The notes under the pieces were generated by a model. It saw nothing but the letters and a program-made list of their open reading frames with translations, was not told the origin of the DNA and did no database searches. Source: Sanghuangporus weigelae (lineage: Eukaryota; Basidiomycota; Agaricomycetes; Hymenochaetales; Hymenochaetaceae). Taken from it: DNA of 64,000 nucleotides. This document shows positions 1 to 10,787 of this stretch, piece after piece (the stretch's first letter is position 1; each line of letters begins with the position of its first letter). Location of the stretch: positions 1,240,001-1,304,000 of the forward strand of contig CP137323.1 of assembly GCA_033182465.1 (NCBI GenBank). The letters are read 5' to 3'. The position numbers and the translations under genes were made by a program.

Positions 1-1248
1 GGATTGTCTAAGTGCGACTGGTTTCCAACACATTCGCCAAAGTATCTGGTTTGTCACTGGCCATAGACTTACGTCCACCGGGGATGATAGCAATACACCA
101 TTGCTTATAGCAGTGATAACCTGCACGTCGTTGCTGATGTCGTGGTACGGTGGCTTCTTCGTCAGAATCGACTTGCATGTTTCAATTAATTAATACTAAT
201 TTCTCAGGAGATTCAAGGGGGAGACTTATAAGAACAGCCATACCAAACGCCCAGACATCAGAAGCCTTAGAGTATCTCGCCGGTGCTGATTCCGTGGCTT
301 GCAGGAGTTCTTTTGACATGAATCGAATCGTGCGCGCGATGCACCGGTCAGTGATCTGTTAAAATTGTACGACCTTGATGCCTCCAGCATACGCGAAACC
401 CCAAAGTCGCAGAGAAGCGGCCTCGCCAGCGTCAGAAATCACGACGTTATCCTGCGAAACCAGAGGTCGTTAGCATAATCGCTTGCATCACGACCCATTC
501 CAAGCTCACGGGCTTGATGTCGGAATGCACGATGTCATTCAGATGAAGGAACGTAGTTTCCTCAGCAATTCCAGTAATCTGTAGCGAGTCATATTCAGAT
601 ATCGAAGTATACGATCAGTAGGATTACTCACAAGTTTCAATAGATCAGTATCGGAATTTGATTCAAGATAGTTGAGAACAGTACCGTTCTCATCCATCTG
701 GAGACGAGTGAGGGATAATTATTGTCTTCAAGGTAGAATCCTTCAAGGGTAGTATACGGCTGTTCTTGAGCTTTGACCAAATATAAAGCTCTTTCGCGAG
801 TTTCCAGGGAGAAATTTGAATAAAATACAGAAAGGATTCTTTATAACACTAATGACTACCTGTACCTTCTGAAATTCAGAGTCTTGCATGATATATAAGC
901 GCAACCTCTTCTCGGCGACTTTGTATTCTGTTTCGTCCGAACGAGTATCAGCTATATCCACCAGGAATAGGATGCAAAGTATCAGTTCCGTGAACCTTTC
1001 CCGTGAGGTCCAGATCTGAATGGCAGTCAAGTAGCGCATGAAGCATTCCCACGTATGAATGTTCCGACCGCCTTTCTAATTGTTGAAGTTCCTCGTGATC
1101 CCATTGGTTCAGAATTGGCTCTAAAGCGAAGGAGTTCTGGAGAGCTCGTTCCGCAGTCGAAGGCAGGTGTATGACTGTTGAGTCTGATGAAATCCTCTCT
1201 GACATGTAGGTGTTGTAATAGAGGAAGTCGGTGTGAAGGATGTATCAA
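1..1248 (-). pseudogene. Decayed TKL-like protein kinase, copy 1 (cut by window edge)
   Basis: Read on the minus strand this resembles the kinase at 16.4-17.8 kb. Recognisable pieces in order are an N-terminal stretch ending in GGYS, a VAEKRLRLYIMQDSEFQK segment (beta-3 region), LAKELYIWSKL (alpha-C), HSDIKP (catalytic loop), DNVVISDAG, a degraded DFG region, RFMSKELL and SDVWAFGMA. The pieces lie in different frames: single-base shifts are seen after GGYS, around the LEGF and WMENG equivalents and in the DFG region, so no intact kinase can be read. The catalytic loop has Ser where RD kinases have Arg. The 3' end lies left of the window. The sequence equals copy 2. Confidence 0.75.
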
Positions 1249-1609
1249 GAGTCAGTCGGGGTCGAGACAGAGGTGAAGGCGCCCATGGACGCACATCTGT
1301 TGATGCGGATCAGAACGATGGCAGCGCAGAAACTGCCGACCTATGCCATCATTTACCAGATCGCGAGCGATGATGTGGCACAGGAGAGCCGTTTCAGCCC
1401 AGGTATATCATCGTGGAAGACAGGAACCGTGCTCAAAATAATCTGTTGCTCCGTTGCATGAGAATATCTAATCTCCTGTTCGGCTCTCCGACACCTGAGC
1501 TCAACTTGCACCCAGAATGTTGCAAAGGTCCTGGTACAGTATGCGCGAGATATTGAACAATATTAATGATATGTTGAATTGAATCAAGATCAGTTGACGG
1601 TTAGTTTTA

Positions 1610-2062
1610 GGCCCTGATCGGTAAAAAAAATAACGGGTGGATAAGGGCGGATAACTGGATAACGAGTTAACGACGTGGGATCCGGCATTTTCCCTCTTTA
1701 TTTGTTCCTATTTGTTCAGATAGTGTAATCATCACTTCCGTAATGTTCCGGTACCAAAATGGCAGGGATCTGCCTCAATCATACATTTGCAATAAATCAC
1801 CCAGTTCGGATATGTAGACTTTGACTTGCATGCTGACAGAGTAAAGCTACTTTTATTATTACCAAGTAATTCTAAGTCACCATCAGCTGTTGGGACATGT
1901 AACTTCTAAATGTGGCAAGTGTGTCGATCGCGTTTGTAATCCAGTGATCAGCAGATGCCGAGTGCTGCCGACTAAATTACCTCACAACAGGTAGCCTCCG
2001 AGTCGCACGATCTTCATCTTTGGATAAGCTATCCGCCGTTATTTTTTTTACCGATCAGGCCC
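1610..2062. mobile_element. PIF/Harbinger-like (Tourist-type) MITE, 453 bp, copy 1
   Basis: The terminal inverted repeats read GGCCCTGATCGGTAAAAAAA at the left and, reverse-complemented, GGGCCTGATCGGTAAAAAAA at the right, about 27 bp with a few mismatches. The element is flanked by TTA at 1607-1609 and 2063-2065. A 3-bp TTA duplication with GGG/GGC-starting inverted repeats is typical of PIF/Harbinger. There is no transposase ORF inside, so it is non-autonomous. Confidence 0.85.
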
Positions 2063-2114
2063 TTAGAAAATTATTTTGATTGATCTATATTACATTATCA
2101 ACACAGATTGGTGT

Positions 2115-2244
2115 CACACCGGGCAAAAACTCATTTTCGAACCGTGAAAATGTTACCCAGAATGGAAAAAGAGCCAATCGGATGAGAGCTCACCCGTTCC
2201 GATCAAAATTTCTAAGGGCGCGGAATGAGTTTTTGCCCGGTGTG
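2115..2244. mobile_element. 130-bp MITE with CACACCGGGC termini, copy 1
   Basis: Ends are CACACCGGGCAAAAACTCAT and its inverse, followed by TGT on both sides (2112-2114 and 2245-2247) as a probable 3-bp target duplication. It has no coding capacity. The second copy at 29,398-29,527 lies in opposite orientation and differs at about one base, so the family was recently active. Confidence 0.85.
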
Positions 2245-3228
2245 TGTAAAATCAGTTCACTTCGAGCCCGGTTAGTGAGTACTAGTGATTTGAAAAGAGA
2301 TTAGATAAGAAATCATTTACCTAATACCATGAGAAAACTGTTGTCGGACCCTAGCAAGGCCCGAATTGGTCCGAGAAATGCTTGATTTGGAGCTTTTGCC
2401 TAGATAAGGATGAAATGAATGAGCACCGGATAAAATACTCTGTGATTTTATGTGATTTCCTTGTTGGACTTACCGAGTGATAGGTAGTCTCCGGATACGG
2501 CGTATACGGCGTATACGTCAATTTCTGGCAAGTTGTGGGACGGACACGGCCGCACATATACGGCCCGTATATTCCCCTCCCAGAGAGTAGTACGGACACG
2601 GTCGTATCCGTATACGATGCGGCCCGTACCCGTAAAGTACGGATACGTGCGGAGCCCTAAAGGCAAGAGCCATGGTCGTAAAGCGAAATATAAGAACAAC
2701 CAGTGCACCGTCGCGTATCGCATCGACATACTCCGATAAAATACGTTGGAACCTATCACTTAACGCTGCCATTGGTGCCAGGTAGGCGAAACAGATCCTG
2801 TACCAATCGGTCGTGATCCGGCGTATGGCACCATATGCTCCTGTGGCGTGCTCTTGTTACCTCTTCGGAGTGATGCATAGTAAATGGGCGGTGCTGCATG
2901 CGTTGATGCCATGGGTATAGAACCTGGTTGTTGAGCATCGTACACAAGAGCAGATTTAAGAAAGAGCAGATTTAAGAAGGAACACCGGGAAGAAATTTGG
3001 CGACTTACTCTTCCTCACGGAAGGCAAGTACAAATATTTACTCGTTAAGAGAAATCACAATGCCCGAAGAACATGAACATACTTGACTTAAGCTAATGAG
3101 ATATTTGTGCATCTTGAATGGAAGGTTTCCACAACGAAAGGCGACGTGACAAACTCCTGAAAGAGGACTTGTCTAGGTCAAGCAAAGGAACTATCACGAC
3201 AGCATGAGATTCAAGCAACCAATCGTCC
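2245..3228. other. Intergenic stretch between duplication copies
   Basis: Apart from the TACGG-rich segment this region holds no recognisable gene. Short overlapping ORFs at 2750-2950 on the minus strand show no family motif. It is absent downstream of copy 2. Confidence 0.5.
2483..2663. repeat. TACGG/CGTATACG-rich palindromic segment, possible MITE
   Basis: Dense runs of GGATACGG, CGTATACG and GTACGGACACGG in both orientations form many short hairpins. The two ends (CTCCGGATACG and the inverse of CGTATCCGTAC..GGAGCCC) are weakly inverted, so a degenerate MITE is possible. No clear target duplication was found. ORFs called across it on both strands are by-products of the repeat. Confidence 0.5.
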
Positions 3229-4851
3229 CTAAGATGACTGTTTCCCGGCCACGACTATTACCACAACCGCAATCACAACAATACAGATACCAAAGAAGGT
3301 GAGGACTTTGCACAGATATAAGCTCTTAGATGAAGGTACAAGAGTCATTGAAAAGTTACTTACAGGTGCAAATACACTGCCCGGTATTGCCCTTTCTCCT
3401 TGTCTGGCTATGTATAGATGCACTATCTGGAGAATGAGAACGTCTCCTCGATCTCCTTGAAGCAGGTTTATTATTTGAGACTGAAGGATTTCGGTTGGAG
3501 TGGCCAATAGATATTGAAAGCTATACAAGGAGGCATTAGTGAGAAATCGAAGATGCGAGTCCTCCATGATTTGTAATTCCGAGTCCAATGTGAGACTTTG
3601 CATGGATTGTCTAAGTGCGACTGGTTTCCAACACATTCGCCAAAGTATCTGGTTTGTCACTGGCCATAGACTTACGTCCACCGGGGATGATAGCAATACA
3701 CCATTGCTTATAGCAGTGATAACCTGCACGTCGTTGCTGATGTCGTGGTACGGTGGCTTCTTCGTCAGAATCGACTTGCATGTTTCAATTAATTAATACT
3801 AATTTCTCAGGAGATTCAAGGGGGAGACTTATAAGAACAGCCATACCAAACGCCCAGACATCAGAAGCCTTAGAGTATCTCGCCGGTGCTGATTCCGTGG
3901 CTTGCAGGAGTTCTTTTGACATGAATCGAATCGTGCGCGCGATGCACCGGTCAGTGATCTGTTAAAATTGTACGACCTTGATGCCTCCAGCATACGCGAA
4001 ACCCCAAAGTCGCAGAGAAGCGGCCTCGCCAGCGTCAGAAATCACGACGTTATCCTGCGAAACCAGAGGTCGTTAGCATAATCGCTTGCATCACGACCCA
4101 TTCCAAGCTCACGGGCTTGATGTCGGAATGCACGATGTCATTCAGATGAAGGAACGTAGTTTCCTCAGCAATTCCAGTAATCTGTAGCGAGTCATATTCA
4201 GATATCGAAGTATACGATCAGTAGGATTACTCACAAGTTTCAATAGATCAGTATCGGAATTTGATTCAAGATAGTTGAGAACAGTACCGTTCTCATCCAT
4301 CTGGAGACGAGTGAGGGATAATTATTGTCTTCAAGGTAGAATCCTTCAAGGGTAGTATACGGCTGTTCTTGAGCTTTGACCAAATATAAAGCTCTTTCGC
4401 GAGTTTCCAGGGAGAAATTTGAATAAAATACAGAAAGGATTCTTTATAACACTAATGACTACCTGTACCTTCTGAAATTCAGAGTCTTGCATGATATATA
4501 AGCGCAACCTCTTCTCGGCGACTTTGTATTCTGTTTCGTCCGAACGAGTATCAGCTATATCCACCAGGAATAGGATGCAAAGTATCAGTTCCGTGAACCT
4601 TTCCCGTGAGGTCCAGATCTGAATGGCAGTCAAGTAGCGCATGAAGCATTCCCACGTATGAATGTTCCGACCGCCTTTCTAATTGTTGAAGTTCCTCGTG
4701 ATCCCATTGGTTCAGAATTGGCTCTAAAGCGAAGGAGTTCTGGAGAGCTCGTTCCGCAGTCGAAGGCAGGTGTATGACTGTTGAGTCTGATGAAATCCTC
4801 TCTGACATGTAGGTGTTGTAATAGAGGAAGTCGGTGTGAAGGATGTATCAA
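3229..4851 (-). pseudogene. Decayed TKL-like protein kinase, copy 2
   Basis: This is the same locus as copy 1 but with its 3' part present. The C-terminal piece (from about 3729 down to 3229) aligns with the end of the 16.4-kb kinase: QVITAISNG, then a WPVTNQILWRMCW segment equivalent to WPLQNRIIWRICERCW. The reading frame then stays open into a hydrophobic stretch (around 3310-3250, FFGICIVVIAVVVIVVAG) that could be a membrane segment or simply intron read-through. Several single-base shifts break the kinase domain, and they are the same as in copy 1. It is probably a pseudogene; indel errors shared by both copies are the alternative. Confidence 0.75.
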
Positions 4852-5669
4852 GAGTCAGTCGGGGTCGAGACAGAGGTGAAGGCGCCCATGGACGCACATC
4901 TGTTGATGCGGATCAGAACGATGGCAGCGCAGAAACTGCCGACCTATGCCATCATTTACCAGATCGCGAGCGATGATGTGGCACAGGAGAGCCGTTTCAG
5001 CCCAGGTATATCATCGTGGAAGACAGGAACCGTGCTCAAAATAATCTGTTGCTCCGTTGCATGAGAATATCTAATCTCCTGTTCGGCTCTCCGACACCTG
5101 AGCTCAACTTGCACCCAGAATGTTGCAAAGGTCCTGGTACAGTATGCGCGAGATATTGAACAATATTAATGATATGTTGAATTGAATCAAGATCAGTTGA
5201 CGGTTAGTTTTAGGCCCTGATCGGTAAAAAAAATAACGGGTGGATAAGGGCGGATAACTGGATAACGAGTTAACGACGTGGGATCCGGCATTTTCCCTCT
5301 TTATTTGTTCCTATTTGTTCAGATAGTGTAATCATCACTTCCGTAATGTTCCGGTACCAAAATGGCAGGGATCTGCCTCAATCATACATTTGCAATAAAT
5401 CACCCAGTTCGGATATGTAGACTTTGACTTGCATGCTGACAGAGTAAAGCTACTTTTATTATTACCAAGTAATTCTAAGTCACCATCAGCTGTTGGGACA
5501 TGTAACTTCTAAATGTGGCAAGTGTGTCGATCGCGTTTGTAATCCAGTGATCAGCAGATGCCGAGTGCTGCCGACTAAATTACCTCACAACAGGTAGCCT
5601 CCGAGTCGCACGATCTTCATCTTTGGATAAGCTATCCGCCGTTATTTTTTTTACCGATCAGGCCCTTAG
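3604..5669. repeat. Direct repeat, copy 2 of the 2.07-kb duplication
   Basis: Second copy of 1-2066. Its left neighbour (3229-3603) continues the kinase 3' part, so this copy shows what lies to the left of copy 1 outside the window. Either a very recent tandem duplication or an assembly artefact (collapsed or unmerged haplotypes) could produce such identity. Confidence 0.93.
5213..5665. mobile_element. PIF/Harbinger-like MITE, 453 bp, copy 2
   Basis: Same element as 1610-2062, apparently base for base, with TTA at 5210-5212 and 5666-5668. It was copied as part of the 2.07-kb duplication rather than inserted independently, because its left flank is the same as in copy 1. Only the right flank differs. 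Confidence 0.85.
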
Positions 5670-6819
5670 CGTTCCACGACCACGTGAATCTCCGAAATCT
5701 TCGATTCACTCGAATTTCACTCGAGCGAGCGGACTTAGCTTCAATCTCATTTATCGCCAATTGTTCCTCTCAGTATGGCAAGAAGAATGCGATCGCTGGA
5801 ATAGTATCCCTAAATGCGGCTCCGCGATTGAGTAATGACTTGATGTCGGGAGTTACTAGTTAGTGGCATTCATGCGATCAACAACTTGAATCCTGTCGTT
5901 CCGGTGGCCTAATAACAGTGGAAGGCTTGCACAGCGTGTTCCCAGACACTCAAAGCACCTGGCCCTTCCTGAGAGATTTCTCTTGAGGATACCATTGTCC
6001 AGCTCTACATCGGTAAGCTTCATCAACCACTTAATCTCATTAACAGATCATACGTTCACCATCAAGTAATGTTTGCGTATTCCGAAGAGAAACTGCAGTG
6101 ATCCCTTATCCGATTTCCTCTTCTTTGAATTCGTGAGAACTCCTTGACTTCCACTTCTAGTTATCAAGGTGGCGCACACGTCAGAACAGGAAGTCTCTCT
6201 TGACGAGGGCTTATCTTTAGCCAGTCAGCAAAGTAGGGATCCAAATGTGCTACAAACTTCATGCGGAGACGGGTATACGAAAGACTCGCGAAAACGGGGC
6301 CGGATAGTAAGAGATACGGGCACGGGATGACAATATCAAGAAGTCCTGGCGGAGAAGGCGGGCGATGCATTGGGGCGATGTACGTTATAGCGTGTCGGAC
6401 CTCAGACTGTGCACTTTAATTTCAGATCCAAATCAAGAGCCGACGATTTCGACGAGCAACTTTATAATGCCTCCGGCATATCGTGTGCGTAGCGGTACAT
6501 GCACATATATGACGTGCTGAGCCAAGCACGACGAGCAATTGAGCGATTTCGATACATATTCACGGCCACCAGTCAGTTTGCTTTTATTAAACGAACAAGC
6601 ATTGTAAGCACAGCTTCACAAGAGACAATTTAAAGTACATGGAAATATAGTAAAGCAATACAATGTAATTTGTCGGCGTGGAAGGCATCATGAATATGGC
6701 GTCGCAAGAATCTTGGAAATATGCATCACAAGGAAGACCTCGTGGAGAGGGAATCGAAAAAAAGCTGGGGAAACATCGAAAGAACAACGAACAGGAGAAT
6801 GACCGAGATCGCACCACAA
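5670..6819. other. Intergenic stretch with no recognised gene
   Basis: An ORF crossing the MITE end (to 5835) and one at 6370-6164 (-) have no recognisable motif. The last part (about 6590-6819) is probably the 3' untranslated region of the minus-strand gene that follows. Confidence 0.45.
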
Positions 6820-8109
6820 CTATCTCTTCAGATTCCGCAGGCGGTCAAGCACCGCATCATAACTCTCCGCGTTCCACATTCCTGACACGTCGTCTTCTTT
6901 TTCTTCATCATATCCATACCCTTTACCACCGTGAAGTCTATCCGATTTGGTTTCTGAAGGACCAAGCGACCACTCGGTAGGGGGTGCCCAGTTCGACGTT
7001 CCCTTCGGGTTCTTCTTTTGAGATGGAGAAAAAGAATTCAAATCGAGAGCTTGAAGCATCTTCGACGTCCGACGATTCTTGTCCGGATTCGCTCCGCCCG
7101 CATATGAAGTATCTAAGGACTCTCGCCTTTCCAAGGCTCGTGTAACGGGGCTACCAGATAAGTCGGTATACGAAGAGCCCGCGGTAGAAGTAGACGAAGA
7201 CGAAGGGAAAACAAGCGAAGCAGGGATGTTCTCTCCAAGTGTCTTTGCGAGTTTGTTGAGTCTCTTCTCTCGGTGTTCGGGGATCTCGGCCACGTGGAAG
7301 CGGAAAGAGGGAGTGAGAGGAGTTGGGAAAGGTGAGCCTGACTTTGACTGGGACGGAGAAAGGAGAAAGGTGGCGCTTCGGGATCTTCTACGAACATGTG
7401 CGGGCTGAGGATGCGCAGGGAGAGGAGGATGCTGTGAATCAGATCTGGTTTTGCTTGGCGGTGTAGGCCCTGATCCTGGTCCGGGAGTAGGTGGGCGTGA
7501 GATTGAGCGGCGCGAAAGACGCGTGGACGGTGCGTTATTGAGATCGAGAGGAGCGGGGACGTTCGCTTTACGATATCGTGCCGGCGAGGTACTAGTCTTC
7601 ATCTCCCGGACACCATTCATAGTCGATTGCTGAGAGTGCACGATTCCTCCGCTCGATGTAGCAGGCAGGGAGTGCGTAGAAGCGAGCGATGAAGATGACA
7701 CGTTTGCAACCGGGTTCAATGCAATTGGTACTTTGAAGATCGATCCCTGTCTTCTTAAGGCCCGCCTTTCGCGCGATCTTACCGAACCCAAGGACGATTT
7801 CGCCGATGACGGTGTGGATGTTGCCAATATCGATGGTGTAGGTGTTGGGGAGCGACTGCCTGAGCCGCTGGGCTGAGGACCGATGGGTAAGCGTTGCCTC
7901 GGATCTAGATCCAACGACCGCGTTTCCCGTGGGAGAGGAGACGGGGTCTCAAAATCTATAGACGACTTGCTCCTAGAAGTAGAAGCCTGAGGAGTCTTCC
8001 ATGCTAAATGCGGCACCGCACCGGATCGCTGGTATGGTCCGAGAGCACGAGCGCGAGTGTGCGTGTTGAAGAAAGGAGTAACAGTGACGGCAGCCATGCT
8101 CGACACCAC
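6820..8109 (-). CDS. Ser/Pro-rich protein with a short conserved RLxKLAxTLGENIP motif
   Basis: A single uninterrupted 429-codon ORF. It starts MVSSMAAV; a second ATG four codons in (8097) is an equally good start. Most of the protein is low-complexity Ser/Pro/Thr/Arg with many SP, TP and RRxS sites, which suggests a phosphorylated, largely disordered protein. Around residues 280-315 is a denser block, EHREKRLNKLAKTLGENIP followed by a VFPS segment, which I recall as a short motif in uncharacterised fungal proteins (from memory, not checked). The C-terminus (SGMWNAESYDAVLDRLRNLK) is also of ordinary complexity and may be a helix. No catalytic domain or membrane segment is visible. Function unknown. 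Confidence 0.8.
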   Translation of the reverse strand: MVSSMAAVTVTPFFNTHTRARALGPYQRSGAVPHLAWKTPQASTSRSKSSIDFETPSPLPRETRSLDLDPRQRLPIGPQPSGSGSRSPTPTPSILATSTPSSAKSSLGSVRSRERRALRRQGSIFKVPIALNPVANVSSSSLASTHSLPATSSGGIVHSQQSTMNGVREMKTSTSPARYRKANVPAPLDLNNAPSTRLSRRSISRPPTPGPGSGPTPPSKTRSDSQHPPLPAHPQPAHVRRRSRSATFLLSPSQSKSGSPFPTPLTPSFRFHVAEIPEHREKRLNKLAKTLGENIPASLVFPSSSSTSTAGSSYTDLSGSPVTRALERRESLDTSYAGGANPDKNRRTSKMLQALDLNSFSPSQKKNPKGTSNWAPPTEWSLGPSETKSDRLHGGKGYGYDEEKEDDVSGMWNAESYDAVLDRLRNLKR

Positions 8110-8481
8110 CTATGTATGCTTGAACTGTATTGCTTCAGAAGTGTATATCTTGTCGTCAAGGGTCGAGTGAAAGTGAGAAGTCGTCAAGAAAAGGCCAGAT
8201 AAGAATTAGCAAAGATGCTCAAGGACACATGCGCATGCACATAAGTTATGTATCCAGGAAGCAGGGGCAGTGAAGGATGCGAATCCAAGATCATCAGGAC
8301 TTCTTATATCTGACCTGCGCTCAAAGGGGTTTCATTCTCCATTTCAACACTCGCTTGTTCGCTAGCAGAATAGGGAATGATACCACGCAACGGCCGTCCC
8401 GACGGCCACACGGAGATGGGCGAAACTAAATTGCAAAGTTGCCATGCCTCGCTAAAACCACAAGCGAAGTCTCAGCAACGT

Positions 8482-9228
8482 TTATTTTTCCGAAGACGTT
8501 GGTCTTGTTCTCCTGCGTTTCGAATTCGAGGATTGGAGAGCTGTTGAAGGAGTTGAACGGGATGTGGTCGTGGTGTTGTCTGTAGGCATGCTAGTGAAGA
8601 ACAAGACGAAGATAACGAGAGCCAAATCTGGTGTAACAAATATATGCAAATATGATTACTTAAGGCAATAACTTGAGAGATACGACGCTGTGATTCTCTT
8701 CTTCCGCAAAGTATTGCCCTATGGAAATCTGCCTTCATTCTGGTCCTGCAAGTGGGTGATGGCCGCTAGATGAGAAGAAGCTGATCGCAAATTCTCAAGA
8801 CGATACACATATTAACCGAATGTTGTCAGATGTTGTCTTAGAAACTGCACTGCAACGCGTTTAACTCCGAGTCTCCATTTTACCGACACGCGCATCCATC
8901 AAGTGTGCGATCAGAGTGGCTTTTTAATGATTGACGTTATACAGACAGATATCCAGCTCGGAGATTAGGATTCTAATCAGGTAAAAGCACTGAGCGAAAG
9001 TTCTTTCCTGTGTACGGGCGTAGAAGTCTGATGTCTCTCTTATGACGGTACAGAAAGTAAACAGGTACGTTAGATGCTCACCTATGGAAGGTAAATAAAC
9101 GGGTATCCTCACACAAGCTCATATGCACGACAAGCCGATTATATGTTCATACGTTTGGAGAAACCGGGTTTGTGGAGAGGAACACTTGCCTCCTTGACCC
9201 TCAAAGAATCTAAGGCAGCGCTCGACAT
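8482..9228 (-). CDS. Possible small multi-exon gene, unrecognised
   Basis: Weak candidate. At 9228 an ATG opens MSSAALDSLRVKEASVPLHK and then meets a GTATGA donor-like site. The last segment, 8590-8482, follows a CTAG acceptor and reads MPTDNTTTTSRSTP and later SNSKRRRTRP before a TAA. The middle exons could not be settled, because several stretches are open in different frames. The basic Ser/Thr-rich tail looks coding, but no family was recognised. Confidence 0.25.
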
Positions 9229-9516
9229 ATCAAATTCAGGACACGTCGTCTTGGAAACTTAATTCTATGTCACGTTTGACCTCAAAGACTCGCAACAGAC
9301 CTGAATTTCGCTGAAGGTCATGTCTGCCAGGCTAGGTAACGGACGGAAACAAACCGGCGGATGGGGATGGAAAGCGGGAACATCACGTGCGCCGGACCGG
9401 GGAACAGCCGAATCGCTCCAAACGGCCATGCGCCTGAAGGAGCCAAGTGCGTGCTTACTCCGCCTCCCAGACGAGTACTGGGACTGGGACAGCCTTGACT
9501 CGTACTCTCACCACTC

Positions 9517-10787
9517 ATGAGGCTATCTTACTCGTCCTCGATTCTGTTGTGCGCACTGTGGGCGCTGGCGCCGTTCTGTTCTTTGTCGTCGGCGGGGAGC
9601 ATATATGTACAAGATCGACGGGATGCGTCGATATCCTTGCCCTTGTCCGCCAAGGATGGACTGCAGACCTTAACGAGGGAGTCGCTGACGGATGCACTCG
9701 GTGAGGCTGTAGCGGATGAACTTGATAGTCGACGACGACGGCATGCATCCGCATCCTCAGAAGATGTTGGCTCGCGCGTCGCTCCATGGGAAGATTCTCA
9801 ATCCTTGGATACGGACACACTTAGGAGCTATGAAGATGGCACACCGAACTCTGATAACTCGGACCCGGAATCGGACTCTGGCGAGAAAGACTTTACATCG
9901 TCACCAGCGCCTATTCACCAGGGCCGATGGCGCGCTGGCATACTGGGAATCCTCGCTGCGATGTGCGTTTCTTTCCATTCTCGTTCACGTCCCCCATTTC
10001 TATCTATAACTCTTCTGGTTCTAATTTGATTCACTGCATCGCATTTGCTGTTATTATTAGAGCATTGACGAGCGCATTGGGATACGGAGCATACACGCGC
10101 CGAGAGAGGTTAAAGGAGCTGATTGCGCAACTTCCTCCCATGCAATTCAGTCTCAACAGACTTAAATACATTCAACTCCCGACTCTTAGCATGCCGACTC
10201 TATCTGTCCCACACCGGACACGCCGCCGACGATTACGTCGCGCCAAGGCGGGCTTCCGTCCGCACATTTCTCGCCATCGAACGTGGACCGACATGGAGGG
10301 TGGGTTATTGTACGACTACGACTATGATGGAGATTACGAGCGTGAGCGTGGATCGCCGCTTGACCTTTCGGGTTCTTCGTCTCCGACCTCGTCTACCTCG
10401 GACTCGTATGCTCAAGAGGCAGAGGCATTTGACTTGGGAGCGGATGAGGACTTTATGATTGGTGCTCCGCGCCGGCAGTCCTTATCTCCCACGGCTACCT
10501 CTCGTGCTATTCCTGGGGGGAAGTTACGAAAGGGAATGGGTATGGAGAAAGTTTGGGGAAGGTGGAAGCGTTCGGGAACTGGGAAAGGTGCAAAGAAGGG
10601 GAGACGTTCCGCTTTTACTAGCGGAAGTGCGAGCGCTGGTGAGAGCACGATATTGTTTGCTGTTGCAGACGGAGACGAAGATCTCGAGATGGAACTGGAG
10701 ACGGACGAGGCACTCCCGCTTGCACCCACTCCACATCGTTACCAGTCGGGTATGGGTGTTATGAAGGGCTATGGGAGCGCTGGCTGA
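9517..10787 (+). CDS. Single-pass membrane protein with signal peptide, unknown function
   Basis: Two exons: 9517-9962 and 10061-10787; the intron has a GTGCGT donor and a TTATTATTAG acceptor and joins in frame, giving about 390 residues. The N-terminus (MRLSYSSSILLCALWALAPF..) is a clear signal peptide of about 26 residues. An acidic, Ser-rich lumenal or extracellular part follows to about residue 135. A hydrophobic segment (AGILGILAA..TSALGYGAY) spans the splice junction, after which RRERLKEL and RRRRLRRAK are strongly basic, so the remaining roughly 220 residues are probably cytosolic. That tail is disordered, with Asp/Tyr-, Ser- and Lys/Arg-rich blocks. The hydrophobic segment lies only on the spliced path, which supports the intron. 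No enzyme motif seen. Confidence 0.75.

Larger units (their letters stand above)
1..2066. repeat. Direct repeat, copy 1 of a 2.07-kb duplication
   Basis: This stretch matches 3604-5669 at a constant offset of 3603, and I saw no difference by eye. It contains the decayed kinase copy and the 453-bp MITE. The left edge is the window edge, so the duplication may extend further left. The right edge falls one base after the MITE's 3' TTA target duplication; beyond it the two copies have unrelated sequence. Confidence 0.93.

Noticed and set aside
2448-2772. Several 80-100 codon ORFs on both strands with repeated YGY/RIRP patterns
   Set aside because: They translate the TACGG-rich repeat in all frames; no family resemblance.
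9320-9520. 66-codon plus-strand ORF overlapping the start of the membrane-protein gene
   Set aside because: Composition is not coding-like and an equally long ORF exists on the other strand. It might be an upstream ORF, but nothing supports it.
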